Assembly (NCBI RefSeq): GCF_023898865.1
Contig: NZ_JAGSOV010000089.1
Coordinates: 1-55,958, forward strand
From: Pseudonocardia humida
GTDB taxonomy: Bacteria > Actinomycetota > Actinomycetes > Mycobacteriales > Pseudonocardiaceae
DNA length: 55,958 nucleotides
Direction: 5' to 3'
A program made the translations under genes and the position numbers. Every line of letters starts with the position of its first letter. Position 1 is the stretch's first letter. Positions 1 to 7,477 of the stretch are shown one piece after another. The notes under the pieces are model-generated. The model was given only the letters and a program-made list of their open reading frames with translations, did no database searches and had not been told where the DNA came from.

Positions 1-1
1 G

Positions 2-334
2 CTGCGCGCCCGCCGGCCGGGCGAGAAGCTCTACCTGGTCTGCGACAACTTCTCCCCGCACCACCACGCCAAGGTCAAGACCTGGTGCGCAGACAACACC
101 GTCGAGTTGGTGTTCCTGCCGACCTACCGGTCCTGGCTGAACTGGATCGAGAGCGAGTTCGCCGCGCTGCGCTACTTCGCCCTCAACGGCACCGATCACC
201 GCAGCCACGCCGAGCAGAACGCGGCGATCGCCGGCTACGTCCCCTGGCACAACATCCACGCCGAGCCCAAAGTCAACTTCGCGGTCGGGTCACCGATCCG
301 GACCTGGACCCATTACCCGGCCAAGGCTGCGTGA
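2..334 (+). CDS. IS630-family transposase, 3' end (cut by window edge)
   Basis: The frame is open from base 2 to the stop at 332-334, so only about the last 110 residues are in the window. The peptide holds the second half of a DDE catalytic core: an aspartate in LVCDNFSPHHHAK, then FLPTYRSWLNWIESEF, which supplies the final glutamate. This spacing and wording are characteristic of IS630/Tc1-mariner type transposases, which cut and rejoin DNA at TA targets. The C-terminus looks natural. Whether the full element is intact cannot be told because its 5' part and left end lie outside the window. Other IS scraps follow directly, so this may be part of a nested insertion site. Confidence 0.85.
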   Translation: MRARRPGEKLYLVCDNFSPHHHAKVKTWCADNTVELVFLPTYRSWLNWIESEFAALRYFALNGTDHRSHAEQNAAIAGYVPWHNIHAEPKVNFAVGSPIRTWTHYPAKAA

Positions 335-341
335 CGGGCCA

Positions 342-446
342 CTAGTCTGGGTCTCGTCCGCGCTGCCCGGCTCGCGCCATGACATCGCCGCCGCCCGCGA
401 GCACGGCATCCTCGACGCTCTCGCCACTGCGGGGGTGTGCGCCGGC
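342..446 (+). pseudogene. IS5-family transposase fragment (DDE_4 type)
   Basis: The plus frame reads WVSSALPGSRHDIAAAREHG and then ILDALATAGV, a typical stretch from the middle of IS5-family transposases, where the HD of RHD follows the catalytic domain's second strand. Neither a start codon nor the C-terminal half is attached. A second piece, corresponding to the part that would follow, lies at 2778-2892. Together they suggest one or two decayed copies of the same element type. Confidence 0.6.
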
Positions 447-490
447 CGCGCAGGACGTAGAGCCGCTTCGACTCCGTCGATCCCGACCGC

Positions 491-760
491 TCAAACTCGG
501 CGATACCGGCCATGCCGCCCGCGGCTCAGCTGCGGCACGTGACCTGGGCGCGGGTAAGTCCTCAACGGACACGACCGCCGGATGCGCGGCTTGCGGAACC
601 GCACCACGTCCTCCGGCGCCGCTCGGCGGAACCGGGTGACGTGCCCGACCGCGACGTCGTCGGGGTCGGCGAGCAACTCGTGCTTGGTCCAGCGCCCGAA
701 CACAGCATAGCCCGTGCAGCGCGGGTTCTTTCCGAGATCGCGCGCACCGTACTGCCCTAC
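491..760 (-). pseudogene. Large serine recombinase fragment (recombinase domain)
   Basis: Read on the minus strand the frame gives YGARDLGKNPRCTGYAVFGR and then LLADPDDVAVGHVTRFRRA. The pattern NPRYTGYAVFGR followed by a DPDDVALGHV-like block is typical of the Recombinase domain (downstream of the resolvase catalytic domain) in actinobacterial large serine recombinases. There is no catalytic N-terminal domain and no C-terminal coiled coil here, so it is a remnant. Two C-terminal remnants of similar proteins occur at 14916-15220 and 17835-18020. Confidence 0.5.
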
Positions 761-959
761 CAGCCGTCGGCCAGCCGGTGACGGTTCTGCTCCTGCCGAC
801 TCGTTCGGGCAGGCTCAGATGTTCGACTCGCCCGGCGGCACGTCGAGGGGCGACTGCGGCGACCCGGCCCCATCAGCGGCCGGCGGGGCGCGGCGGCGAG
901 GCCGAGCGTGCAGGCCGTCATCGACACGAAGTACGCCCGGCTGATCCAGACCGGCCGCC

Positions 960-1160
960 ACCACGACTCGGGCCGCCGGGGGCGGTGTTGGTAGCGAAGG
1001 CAGTGAGCCGGTGTCCGTCGCGGTCGATCAGCCGTAGCTGCGCGCCGGGGTGCGGGCGTTCCCGACGCACGATCCGCATCAGCGTCGTCCGGGAGGCGCT
1101 GCGCCAGCTGCCCGGCCACCGGCCCGCGACCTCGAACTGCGCCACCGCCGCCGGGCCCGC
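960..1160 (-). pseudogene. IS1380-family transposase remnant, apparently rearranged
   Basis: The minus frame at about 984-1079 reads MRIVRRERPHPGAQLRLIDR followed by DGHRLTAFATNT, a hallmark of IS1380-family transposases. In intact members this is followed on the same strand by a block like DLELRHRRRAR. Here that block (RDLELRHRRRARVRKQ) is found on the opposite strand at about 1123-1170. The element is therefore broken and may contain an internal inversion. The inverted block overlaps the antisense of the first segment's upstream part, so chance resemblance cannot be excluded. Confidence 0.45.
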
Positions 1161-1329
1161 GTGCGGAAGCAGCTCGCGCACGGCCCGGGCATGACCGGCG
1201 CAGGATCGATCACCACCACCGGCACCGTGGCCCGGAACTCCGGGCTGCGCGAGGTGCCGAGCGTGAACCGGGTCGCGCTCGACGTCGCGAGCAAGCCTCC
1301 GTGCACCGTGAAGTGGGAGTAGGAGCGCT

Positions 1330-2328
1330 TCAGAGACGCTCCACGCGGTCGGCCTGCGGGCCCCGGTCGCTCTGACGCACGGTGTACCGGACCCGGTCGC
1401 CCCGCTGCAGCGGTTCCGACCCGGCGACCACGGACACGTGGACGAACAGGTCGCCACCTCCGGCGTCCGGGGTGATGAACCCGAACCCGCGGTCGCCGTC
1501 GTAACGTGCAACGACGCCCTCGCCGGCGCGTGCGGGCACGCCCCGTGGCGCCGGCTCCCTCCTCTCGGCGAGTGCCGGCCCGACCGGTGCCGGCGGTCGC
1601 GACGGCGGTGCGGGCTCCGCCCCTCGGACCAGCTGCACGTCGCGGGCCTGCGGACCCTTGTCGCCGCTGACCACCTCGTATGCCACGCGGTCGCCCTCGG
1701 TGAGCCAGGTGAGGCCCTCGGCCAGGGACGGGGTATGGACGAAGACGTCCCCGGCGCCGGAGTCGGGGACGATGAAGCCAAAACCCTTGTCCTCGTCGTA
1801 CCAGGAGACGGTTCCGTCCGCCCCGTCCGCCCCGTCCGCCCCGTCCGCCCCGTCCGCCCCGTCGGCACCGCCGGCCCGGGCGGACAGGCCGGCTCCGGGA
1901 CCGAGCGGGACCACGTGCGCGGCCTGCGGGCCGCGCTCGCCATCGACGACGACGAACGCCACCCGCTGCCCTTCGGTGACGACGCCGCCGGTCACGATGG
2001 CCGAGCTGTGCACGAAGATGTCGGGGCCGCCGCCGTCCGGCGAGGCGAACCCGTACCCCTTGGCCGGCTCGTACCAGTTGACCGTACCGAGCAGGCCCAT
2101 GGCGCTGCCGGCGGCCGAGTCGGCGGTGACGCGGACGCGCAGCGCCTGGGCACCGCGGTCGTTCTCCCCGGCCTCGAAGTCGACGGCCTGGCCCTCGCGG
2201 AGCACCTTCGGGCCGCCGTCCCCGACGATCTCGGAGGCGTGCACGAACACGTCTGGTGAGCCGTCCTCAGGCGCGAGGAAGCCGAACCCCCGTTCGGCGT
2301 CGAACCAGCGGACGGTCCCGTGCGGCAT
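1330..2328 (-). CDS. Protein with four tandem cold-shock domains
   Basis: This 332-residue protein carries four cold-shock (OB-fold, nucleic-acid-binding) domains, at about 1-67, 78-141, 171-235 and 269-331. Each domain has both RNA-binding motifs: RNP1 (RGFGF, KGYGF, KGFGF, RGFGF) and RNP2 (DVFVH, DIFVH, DVFVH, DLFVH). Domains 2 and 3 are joined by a Gly-Ala-Asp repeat linker; domains 3 and 4 by a proline-rich linker. Bacterial cold-shock proteins are normally single domains of about 65-70 residues, so four in one chain is very unusual. The ATG at 2328 was chosen because GGAG lies seven bases upstream and MPHGTVRWF matches the usual start of the family. A likely role is binding several sites on single-stranded RNA or DNA (inference). 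It stands alone among transposon debris. Confidence 0.93.
   Translation of the reverse strand: MPHGTVRWFDAERGFGFLAPEDGSPDVFVHASEIVGDGGPKVLREGQAVDFEAGENDRGAQALRVRVTADSAAGSAMGLLGTVNWYEPAKGYGFASPDGGGPDIFVHSSAIVTGGVVTEGQRVAFVVVDGERGPQAAHVVPLGPGAGLSARAGGADGADGADGADGADGADGTVSWYDEDKGFGFIVPDSGAGDVFVHTPSLAEGLTWLTEGDRVAYEVVSGDKGPQARDVQLVRGAEPAPPSRPPAPVGPALAERREPAPRGVPARAGEGVVARYDGDRGFGFITPDAGGGDLFVHVSVVAGSEPLQRGDRVRYTVRQSDRGPQADRVERL
1816..1869 (+). repeat. 9-bp tandem repeat coding for the Gly-Ala-Asp linker
   Basis: Five perfect head-to-tail copies of gtccgcccc (1816-1860) are followed by one degenerate copy. On the coding minus strand each unit specifies Gly-Ala-Asp, giving the flexible acidic linker between cold-shock domains 2 and 3. 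The unit is a multiple of three, so gain or loss of copies would change linker length without breaking the frame. Confidence 0.9.
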
Positions 2329-2540
2329 GGGGAAGCTCCAAGTCGGAAGTGCGGTACTGCTCCCAGTCTCGCTGACGCCGTCGTGCCCGGGACCACCAGG
2401 ACCGGCCACGGTCAGCCGGTTGTCAGGGCGTCGTAGGCGACCAGGACGCGGGTGGCGGTCGCGAACGACCCGGGCGCCGCCTCGTCGCGCCGGCCCGGGA
2501 GCGCACCTCGAATCCTGGGATGCGCATCAGCTGGGCACCA

Positions 2541-2585
2541 GGCGTGTGGCTAGTGCGCAAATCGCCCCTCGGACACAAGATCAAT
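2541..2585 (-). repeat. Dispersed recombinase-linked repeat, copy A
   Basis: The plus strand reads ggcgtgtggctagtgcgcaa then atcgcccctcggacacaaga. It matches copies at 9352, 14906 and 17825 and more weakly 55638. On the minus strand every copy reads into a stop in the same register (…AH-stop, then PHA). This copy and copy B lack the downstream arm of the hairpin seen in copies C and D. Confidence 0.7.
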
Positions 2586-2777
2586 GCGCTGACCAGCAAC
2601 CTCTGGCAGCCGCGGCTCGCGGAACATACGAACGCGCTGGCCACAGCCGTGGGGGCTCAAGTCCCACAGGGGAGATGCCTCCGGGAGTCCGAATTGAGCC
2701 CTCCCAGGAGGTTCGGTCGCGCACGAGTTGTTCTGTCGCCCGGGCCGCTTCCTCATGCTCCCAAACCCTGACCGCTA

Positions 2778-2892
2778 CTCAACGCCCTGCACGCTGCGGA
2801 CGTGTGCGCGGTCGCCGACACCGGCTACCAGGGCGCCGGCCCCAACGTGACCGCTCCGCAGCGCCGAGGCCGCCTCGATCCCGACACTGGCA
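2778..2892 (+). pseudogene. IS5-family transposase fragment, second piece
   Basis: The plus frame reads VCAVADTGYQGAGPNVTAPQ followed by RRGRLDPDTG, the region of IS5-family transposases just after the segment seen at 342-446. No start is attached and the frame stops soon after. It may derive from the same decayed element as the first piece, with the cold-shock gene region lying between them, or from a separate copy. Confidence 0.6.
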
Positions 2893-3386
2893 GTGCCGTC
2901 TCAGCCTGTCCGTCTAGGTCAAAATGGTGGCGGCCCTGCCGCTCTGGCAAATGACCAGGGATCCTCTCCTCAGCAGGCAGACTCCCGTCTAGCCCGATGC
3001 CCGTCACTCGGGTTGATCTTGCTGGTCTTGGGCTGCGCCCGTTCTTGCAGGGCGGGGTGATCAGGATCGAGGTGCCCGGTGCCCGGTGCCCAGGTCGGTG
3101 GGGTGCCGCCAGGGCGCGGTCGCAGGCGAGGCCGCAGCGCGGAAGACATCTCCTTCCGAGTTCGATCCGCATGGGAGCGGCGTGCTGAGGCCGCCGCCGT
3201 CGGGCTGCACCTCGACTACGCGTTCGCCGGTGCGGGTGTCGGCGTCGAGGGGGGCGGTGTCACCCACCCGCCCCGTCGCCTACACGAGCGGCAAGCCTCC
3301 TTCACGCCACTGGCTACCGGCCCCGACCCTGGGCGGTGGCCCGCCAGATACGCAGCGCGCCAGTGGAGTGGGCCGGCGATTCCCGG

Positions 3387-3476
3387 CTGAGCAACCCGTG
3401 GGTCGCCGACATCTACCAACGCATCCTTGCGCGAGGCCATGACGATCCCCACGCCGTGCGCCTCCTCGTCGCACCG
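3387..3476 (+). pseudogene. Transposase C-terminal fragment, IS110-like
   Basis: The plus frame reads LSNPWVADIYQRILARGHDD followed by PHAVRLL. The pattern NPWVADIY-x-R-x-x-ARGHDHPHAVRIL is familiar from the C-terminal part of some actinobacterial transposases, which I believe belong to the IS110 group. The assignment to that group is from memory and uncertain. The normal continuation is missing. Confidence 0.35.
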
Positions 3477-3505
3477 CTCGGCGGCTGTCGGTGATCACAT
3501 GGCAG

Positions 3506-4327
3506 TCAGGACGCGAGTGGTGTCCGCCGGCCCGCGACCACTGTGCCGAGGAACGCGGCCACGACGTCGTGGACGGCGTCGCGATCGTGCTCGTTCAGTA
3601 CGTCGTGCAGGTCCCCGGGGAAAACCCTGAGAGCTGCCTGGGGCAGGGTCTGCGCCACGGCGTGCGCGTCGGTCACGGGCACGATCGGGTCGGCCTCGCC
3701 GTGGACGATGAGCACCGGTAGGGCAGGGCGGGCCTCGGCGAGCCCGGCGGCGACCTCCGGCCACACGGCCCTGACCGCGAGCAGCGACTCCCGCCGGAAC
3801 CCGCCCTTCCAGGTCAGCGGGTCGTGCAGGAGGGCGTGTACGTACTGCGGGTGGGTGCTCATCCAGTCGGTCGGATCGCCTACCTCGGTTTCGGCGGCGC
3901 CGGTCGCGAGCTCCGCGTCGATCCATCCTTGGGCGAGCAGCGGCGCGCCGGAGAGCACGAGCCCGTCGAGGATCTGCGGTGATCGCAACGCGAGCAGCAT
4001 CGCTGCGAGCGCGCCGCCGGAGTGCCCCATCACGACCAGGGGCACTCGGCGGTGCTGCGCTCGGACGAGGTGCACTAGCCTGCGGGCGTCGTCGGCGAAC
4101 TCGCTCCACGAGGCGATCACGGCACGCTCGCCGTCGCTGCGCCCGTGGCCGACGGCGTCCATCGCGTGCACGGCCAGGCCGTCGGCGACGAGCCTGCGGG
4201 CGAGCGCGTCGTAGAGCCCGAGGTGCTCGCCGTAGCCGTGCAGCAGGACGACCACGCCGCAGATGGCGCCGTCGGGCTGCCAGCTGTCGTGGAAGATCCG
4301 GCCCTGGGAGCCGGTGAACATGGGCAT
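3506..4327 (-). CDS. Alpha/beta hydrolase, monoacylglycerol-lipase-like
   Basis: This is a 273-residue serine hydrolase. The oxyanion segment LLHGYGEH is near residue 28, the nucleophile is Ser103 in GHSGG, the acid is Asp213 in HGEADPIVP and the histidine is His241 in GDLHDVLNE. This layout matches lysophospholipase/monoacylglycerol lipase type esterases (serine aminopeptidase S33 family). No signal peptide is visible, so it is probably cytoplasmic. The ATG at 4327 is nine bases after GAGAGG; the next ATG at 4321 is an alternative. It is the last gene of a minus-strand run with a DsrE-like protein, a methyltransferase and a flavin oxidase, so its ester substrate is probably made or handled by that set (inference). 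Confidence 0.88.
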   Translation of the reverse strand: MPMFTGSQGRIFHDSWQPDGAICGVVVLLHGYGEHLGLYDALARRLVADGLAVHAMDAVGHGRSDGERAVIASWSEFADDARRLVHLVRAQHRRVPLVVMGHSGGALAAMLLALRSPQILDGLVLSGAPLLAQGWIDAELATGAAETEVGDPTDWMSTHPQYVHALLHDPLTWKGGFRRESLLAVRAVWPEVAAGLAEARPALPVLIVHGEADPIVPVTDAHAVAQTLPQAALRVFPGDLHDVLNEHDRDAVHDVVAAFLGTVVAGRRTPLAS

Positions 4328-4373
4328 GATGATGGGCCTCTCTCGTGGCGGGTGTGGTGGATGGTGTCCGCGA

Positions 4374-4790
4374 TCAGAAGTACTGGCAGTGATCCGCGGC
4401 GATCGCCTTCTCCTCGAGGAACCAGGCGGCATCGACGATTCCGGCCGCCTCCGGGATGAGGTCGGACTCGTCGACGCCGAAGGTGGCGGCCGCGAGGCGG
4501 CAGCCGTAGAGGTTCACCTTGCCGGTGCCGGCGAGGTAGGTGAGCCAGTCGAGGATGTCGGTCGGTTCGCCGTCCTCGGCCAGCGTGCGGCGGAGGTCGG
4601 CCGCGTCCGCGGGGTGCCGGCCGTCGATCTCCAGTGCGGCGGCGCCCGCCTCGGTGAGGGTGCGTACCGCCCAGAGCACGAACAGGATGTCGACCTGCAC
4701 CCCTTTTCTCCCGCAGAGGAAGGCGAAGGTGAGCGGCGTGAGCATCTTGTCGTAGCCGTCGTCCCGGACGACGATGGCGAGCTTCTCCAT
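4374..4790 (-). CDS. DsrE/DsrF-like small protein
   Basis: This 138-residue protein opens with MEKLAIVVRDDGYDKMLTPL and continues with alternating strands and helices typical of the DsrE/DsrF/TusD fold used in sulfur relay and related small-molecule roles. A conserved-looking cysteine sits in NLYGCRLAAATFGV, the position that carries the active cysteine in many relatives. The ATG at 4790 follows GGGAG by six bases and is preferred over a GTG/ATG further upstream. It lies 46 bases before the hydrolase gene and 53 after the methyltransferase gene, consistent with co-transcription. Its exact role in the cluster is unknown. It lacks the partner Dsr/Tus genes that would indicate sulfur relay. Confidence 0.75.
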   Translation of the reverse strand: MEKLAIVVRDDGYDKMLTPLTFAFLCGRKGVQVDILFVLWAVRTLTEAGAAALEIDGRHPADAADLRRTLAEDGEPTDILDWLTYLAGTGKVNLYGCRLAAATFGVDESDLIPEAAGIVDAAWFLEEKAIAADHCQYF

Positions 4791-4843
4791 GAGGGACTCC
4801 CCGACTGTGAACGGATCGGATCTCGGCACACGCCGCCGTCCGG

Positions 4844-5890
4844 CTATCGCCGGATCTCGTAAACCACGTTGAACGGGCTCTCCGCGACCCGCCGGAACCT
4901 GGTGAATCCTGCCGTCGAGGCGACCTCACGGATCGCTGCCTCGCCGGCCTGGGCACCTAGTGCGTAGCCGCCCGGCTGGGACAGCCCGTTGGGTACGCAC
5001 AGGAAGGTGGAGCCTGCGTAGTAGAGCCGGCCGACCGGGTTGAAGTTCTCCTCGACGGTGTCCGAGGCATTCGGCTCGACCAGCAGCCAGGTGCCGTCTG
5101 GCGCCAGTGCGTCGTGCACCCGGCGGGCGGCGGTCACCGGGTCGCCCATGTCGTGCAGGGCGTCGAACATGGTGACGAGGTCGTAGCCAGCTCCGCTGAA
5201 GGTCTGTGCGGTGGCCACCTCGAACTCGACCTGGTTGGCAACCCCGGCGTCGGCGGCCTTCTTGCGCGCCCGCTCGATGGACTCGGCGTGGTAGTCGGAC
5301 CCGATGACCCTGGTGTTCGGGTACGCCTGCGCGATCAGCACCGACGAGGAACCCAGGCCGCAGCCGAGGTCGGCCACCCGGGCGCCAGCCGCGAGCTTCT
5401 CCGCCACGCCGTCCAGGGCCGGAATCCAGCTCGGTACCAGTTCGGCGACGTAGCCCGGCCGGTAGAAGGCATCGCACCCGACGAAGACGTCCTCGTGGTG
5501 CTCGTGCCATGCGAGGCCGGCGCCGGTGCGGAACGCCTCGGTGATGCGCGGCTCGGCGCGCAGGTAGCCGAGGGCGATGAGGAAGGCCGCCGAGATGTTC
5601 GGCCCGCTCGGGTCGGCGAGGCAGTACGCCTGCTCGTCGGACAGGAAGAACTCGCCGGTCGCGCGGTCGTAACTGACGTAGCCACCGGCGGCCTGGTTGT
5701 TCAGCCACTCGGTGAGGTAGCGCTCGTGGCAGCCGGTGCGCTCGGCGAGCACACCCGGCGTCGCCGGGCCCTGCGCGAGTGCCCGGTACAGCCCGAGCCG
5801 GTTGCCGATCACCGCGAGGCCGGCCGAGCCGGTCGCGCCCAGGTCAGCGGTGAAGCGGCCGAGGAACTCCATCAACTTGTCTTGATCCAT
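4844..5890 (-). CDS. Class I SAM-dependent methyltransferase with N-terminal helical domain
   Basis: This is a 348-residue protein. The N-terminal part (about 1-100) resembles the winged-helix dimerisation domain of small-molecule methyltransferases. The Rossmann core follows, with motif I VADLGCGLGSS at about 172-182 and an acidic loop ending in GSDYHAESI near 198-205. FDALHDMGDP is the post-motif that positions the substrate in this group. The target is likely a small molecule rather than RNA, judging by the domain order (inference). The ATG at 5890 has AAGGGATGG just upstream. The gene lies 130 bases after the flavin oxidase gene and 53 before the DsrE-like gene on the same strand. Confidence 0.85.
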   Translation of the reverse strand: MDQDKLMEFLGRFTADLGATGSAGLAVIGNRLGLYRALAQGPATPGVLAERTGCHERYLTEWLNNQAAGGYVSYDRATGEFFLSDEQAYCLADPSGPNISAAFLIALGYLRAEPRITEAFRTGAGLAWHEHHEDVFVGCDAFYRPGYVAELVPSWIPALDGVAEKLAAGARVADLGCGLGSSSVLIAQAYPNTRVIGSDYHAESIERARKKAADAGVANQVEFEVATAQTFSGAGYDLVTMFDALHDMGDPVTAARRVHDALAPDGTWLLVEPNASDTVEENFNPVGRLYYAGSTFLCVPNGLSQPGGYALGAQAGEAAIREVASTAGFTRFRRVAESPFNVVYEIRR

Positions 5891-6020
5891 GATCCATCCC
5901 TTCGTTGCGGCGGCTCACGGCCGGTCCGTACGAGGCTCGGCGTGCCCGCTGTCGCGTCGCCGTCGTGACGCCGGGTGAGCCCGGTCATACGCCGCACCCG
6001 GTGAGTGAGGCTGCGGGCGG

Positions 6021-7391
6021 CTACTGGATGTTCTGGTGGGTGCGGAAGACGCCGTGCGGGTCCCATTCGGCCTTCACGGCGGCCAGCCGCTGGGTGCTGG
6101 TGCCGTAGGCCGCGCGCATCCGCTGGCGGCCTTCGTCGCCGAGGAAGTTCGGGTAGGTCGCGCCGGTCGACCAGGGACGCAGATCGGACCGGAACGCGTC
6201 GGCGAGGGCCCGGTTGCGCTCGTCGTCGGCCGGGTCCTCCCACAGCAGCAGGGGGTGGACGATGAGCCCCGCGTCGCGCCCGGCCAGTGGCGAGTGATCC
6301 GGGCCGATCCGATCGACCGCACCGCCCCAGGCCACGATGAACAGCTGCGAGGGGCCGGGCGGCAGCTCGGCCGCGCGCCGTGCCAGAGCGTCGATTGCCT
6401 CGTCGGGCAGGTCGACGACGTTCTCGGCCGTCCAGTAGTTGCGGTAGCCGGGCGGGTCGTCCACCGAGCACTGGAAGTCGGCGTAGCCGGTGGGGCCGAA
6501 GAAGTCAGCGGCCGGACCCAGCGCCCGGATGGGCGCCAGCGCCCGTTCGCCGTCTGCGACGCTCCCCGCCCACATGCCGAGGATCGCGATGGCCGGGCGT
6601 CCCCGTAGCTCGGTCGGGACGTCGTCCTCCTCGGGCGCGGTGATGAACGCGCAGGCCAGCGAGAGCTCGTCCGGGGCGTGGTGCATGACGTCGCGGAAGG
6701 TGCGCAGCACCTCGTGGGCGCGATCGGCGGCGAACAGGGCGACGCCGGCGAACACCTCAGGTCCGAGTGGGTACAGCGCCAGCTCGAGCGCTGTGACCAC
6801 GCCGAAGCTCCCGCCGCCGCCACGCAGCGCCCACAGCAGCTCGGGATTCTCGTCACCGGATGCGCGAACGATCCGGCCGTCCCAGCAGACCAGCTCGGCC
6901 CCGATCAGGTTGTCGCAGGCCAAGCCGTGCTTGCGCTCCAGCCACCCGGAGCCACCGCCGAGCGTCAGCCCGGCCACGCCGGTCGTGGAGACACGTCCAC
7001 CGGTGGTCGCCAGCCCGTGGGCCTGCGTCGCGCGGTCGAGGTCCGCCCAGCGGGCGCCGCCTCCCACGCGGGCGATGCGCCGGTCGGGGTCGACGTCGAT
7101 ATCGGCCATGCCGCGCACGTCGAGGACGATGCCGTCGTCACACAGCGACAGCCCGGCCACCGAGTGCCCACCGGCGCGGACGGCTACTGGCAGGTCATGG
7201 CCGCGGACGAACGCGAGCGTCGCCACCACGTCGTCCACCGCCAGGCACTCCGCCACGTACCGCGGTCGCCGGTTGATCATGGTGTTGAACAGTGTGCGGC
7301 TGTCCTCGTAGTAGGAGTCACCCGGCTCGTGCAAGCCGCCGCGCAGACGGAAACGCAGCTCGTCGGCACTGGCGGTGAGGGTGCTTGTCAT
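6021..7391 (-). CDS. FAD-linked oxidase of the berberine-bridge (BBE) type
   Basis: This is a 456-residue flavoprotein. The FAD-binding domain begins near residue 45. RAGGHSVAGLS carries His76, the usual site of covalent flavin attachment. VGGGARWADLD and TLGGGSGWL are further FAD contacts. The C-terminal BBE segment is seen as YPNFLGDEGRQRMRAAYG and EWDPHGVFRTHQNI. Relatives oxidise alcohols, amines or phenolic ring systems using oxygen. No signal peptide is evident. It starts 87 bases after a LuxR/TPR regulator gene on the same strand and heads the run of methyltransferase, DsrE-like protein and hydrolase. That arrangement looks like a small tailoring or catabolic operon (inference). Confidence 0.9.
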   Translation of the reverse strand: MTSTLTASADELRFRLRGGLHEPGDSYYEDSRTLFNTMINRRPRYVAECLAVDDVVATLAFVRGHDLPVAVRAGGHSVAGLSLCDDGIVLDVRGMADIDVDPDRRIARVGGGARWADLDRATQAHGLATTGGRVSTTGVAGLTLGGGSGWLERKHGLACDNLIGAELVCWDGRIVRASGDENPELLWALRGGGGSFGVVTALELALYPLGPEVFAGVALFAADRAHEVLRTFRDVMHHAPDELSLACAFITAPEEDDVPTELRGRPAIAILGMWAGSVADGERALAPIRALGPAADFFGPTGYADFQCSVDDPPGYRNYWTAENVVDLPDEAIDALARRAAELPPGPSQLFIVAWGGAVDRIGPDHSPLAGRDAGLIVHPLLLWEDPADDERNRALADAFRSDLRPWSTGATYPNFLGDEGRQRMRAAYGTSTQRLAAVKAEWDPHGVFRTHQNIQ

Positions 7392-7436
7392 GGGGTAAGG
7401 CTCGCGCCGGCCCCTGGGGTGCCGCTTCGCCCCGAT

Positions 7437-7470
7437 CGGCCATCACGTGGGATGGCCGGAAACGGCCATC
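7437..7470. promoter_or_regulatory. Three alternating 8-bp half-sites forming two dyads
   Basis: CGGCCATC (7437-7444), GATGGCCG (7451-7458) and CGGCCATC (7463-7470) alternate in orientation. The second and third are separated by only gaaa, giving an 8-bp perfect stem with a four-base loop. The site is in the gap between the regulator gene and the flavin oxidase gene. It may be an operator for the downstream genes or an RNA hairpin after the regulator's stop. There is no T-run to make it a classical terminator. Confidence 0.55.
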
Positions 7471-7477
7471 GGGCACC

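Larger units (their letters stand above)
335..1329. other. Gene-free stretch made of transposon and recombinase remnants
   Basis: No intact gene was found between the IS630 end and the cold-shock gene. The stretch holds three recognisable scraps, listed separately: an IS5-type DDE fragment, a serine-recombinase fragment and an IS1380-type fragment. The rest (about 765-960 and 1190-1329) has no peptide I can recognise on either strand. Stops and frame changes interrupt every candidate. Confidence 0.6.
2329..3505. other. Gene-free stretch with repeat copy A and transposase scraps
   Basis: No intact gene was found. The stretch contains copy A of the dispersed recombinase-linked repeat (2541-2585), an IS5-type transposase fragment (2778-2892) and an IS110-like fragment (3387-3476). 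Around 3076 there are three direct copies of ggtgccc. The remaining sequence gives no recognisable peptide on either strand. Confidence 0.6.
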
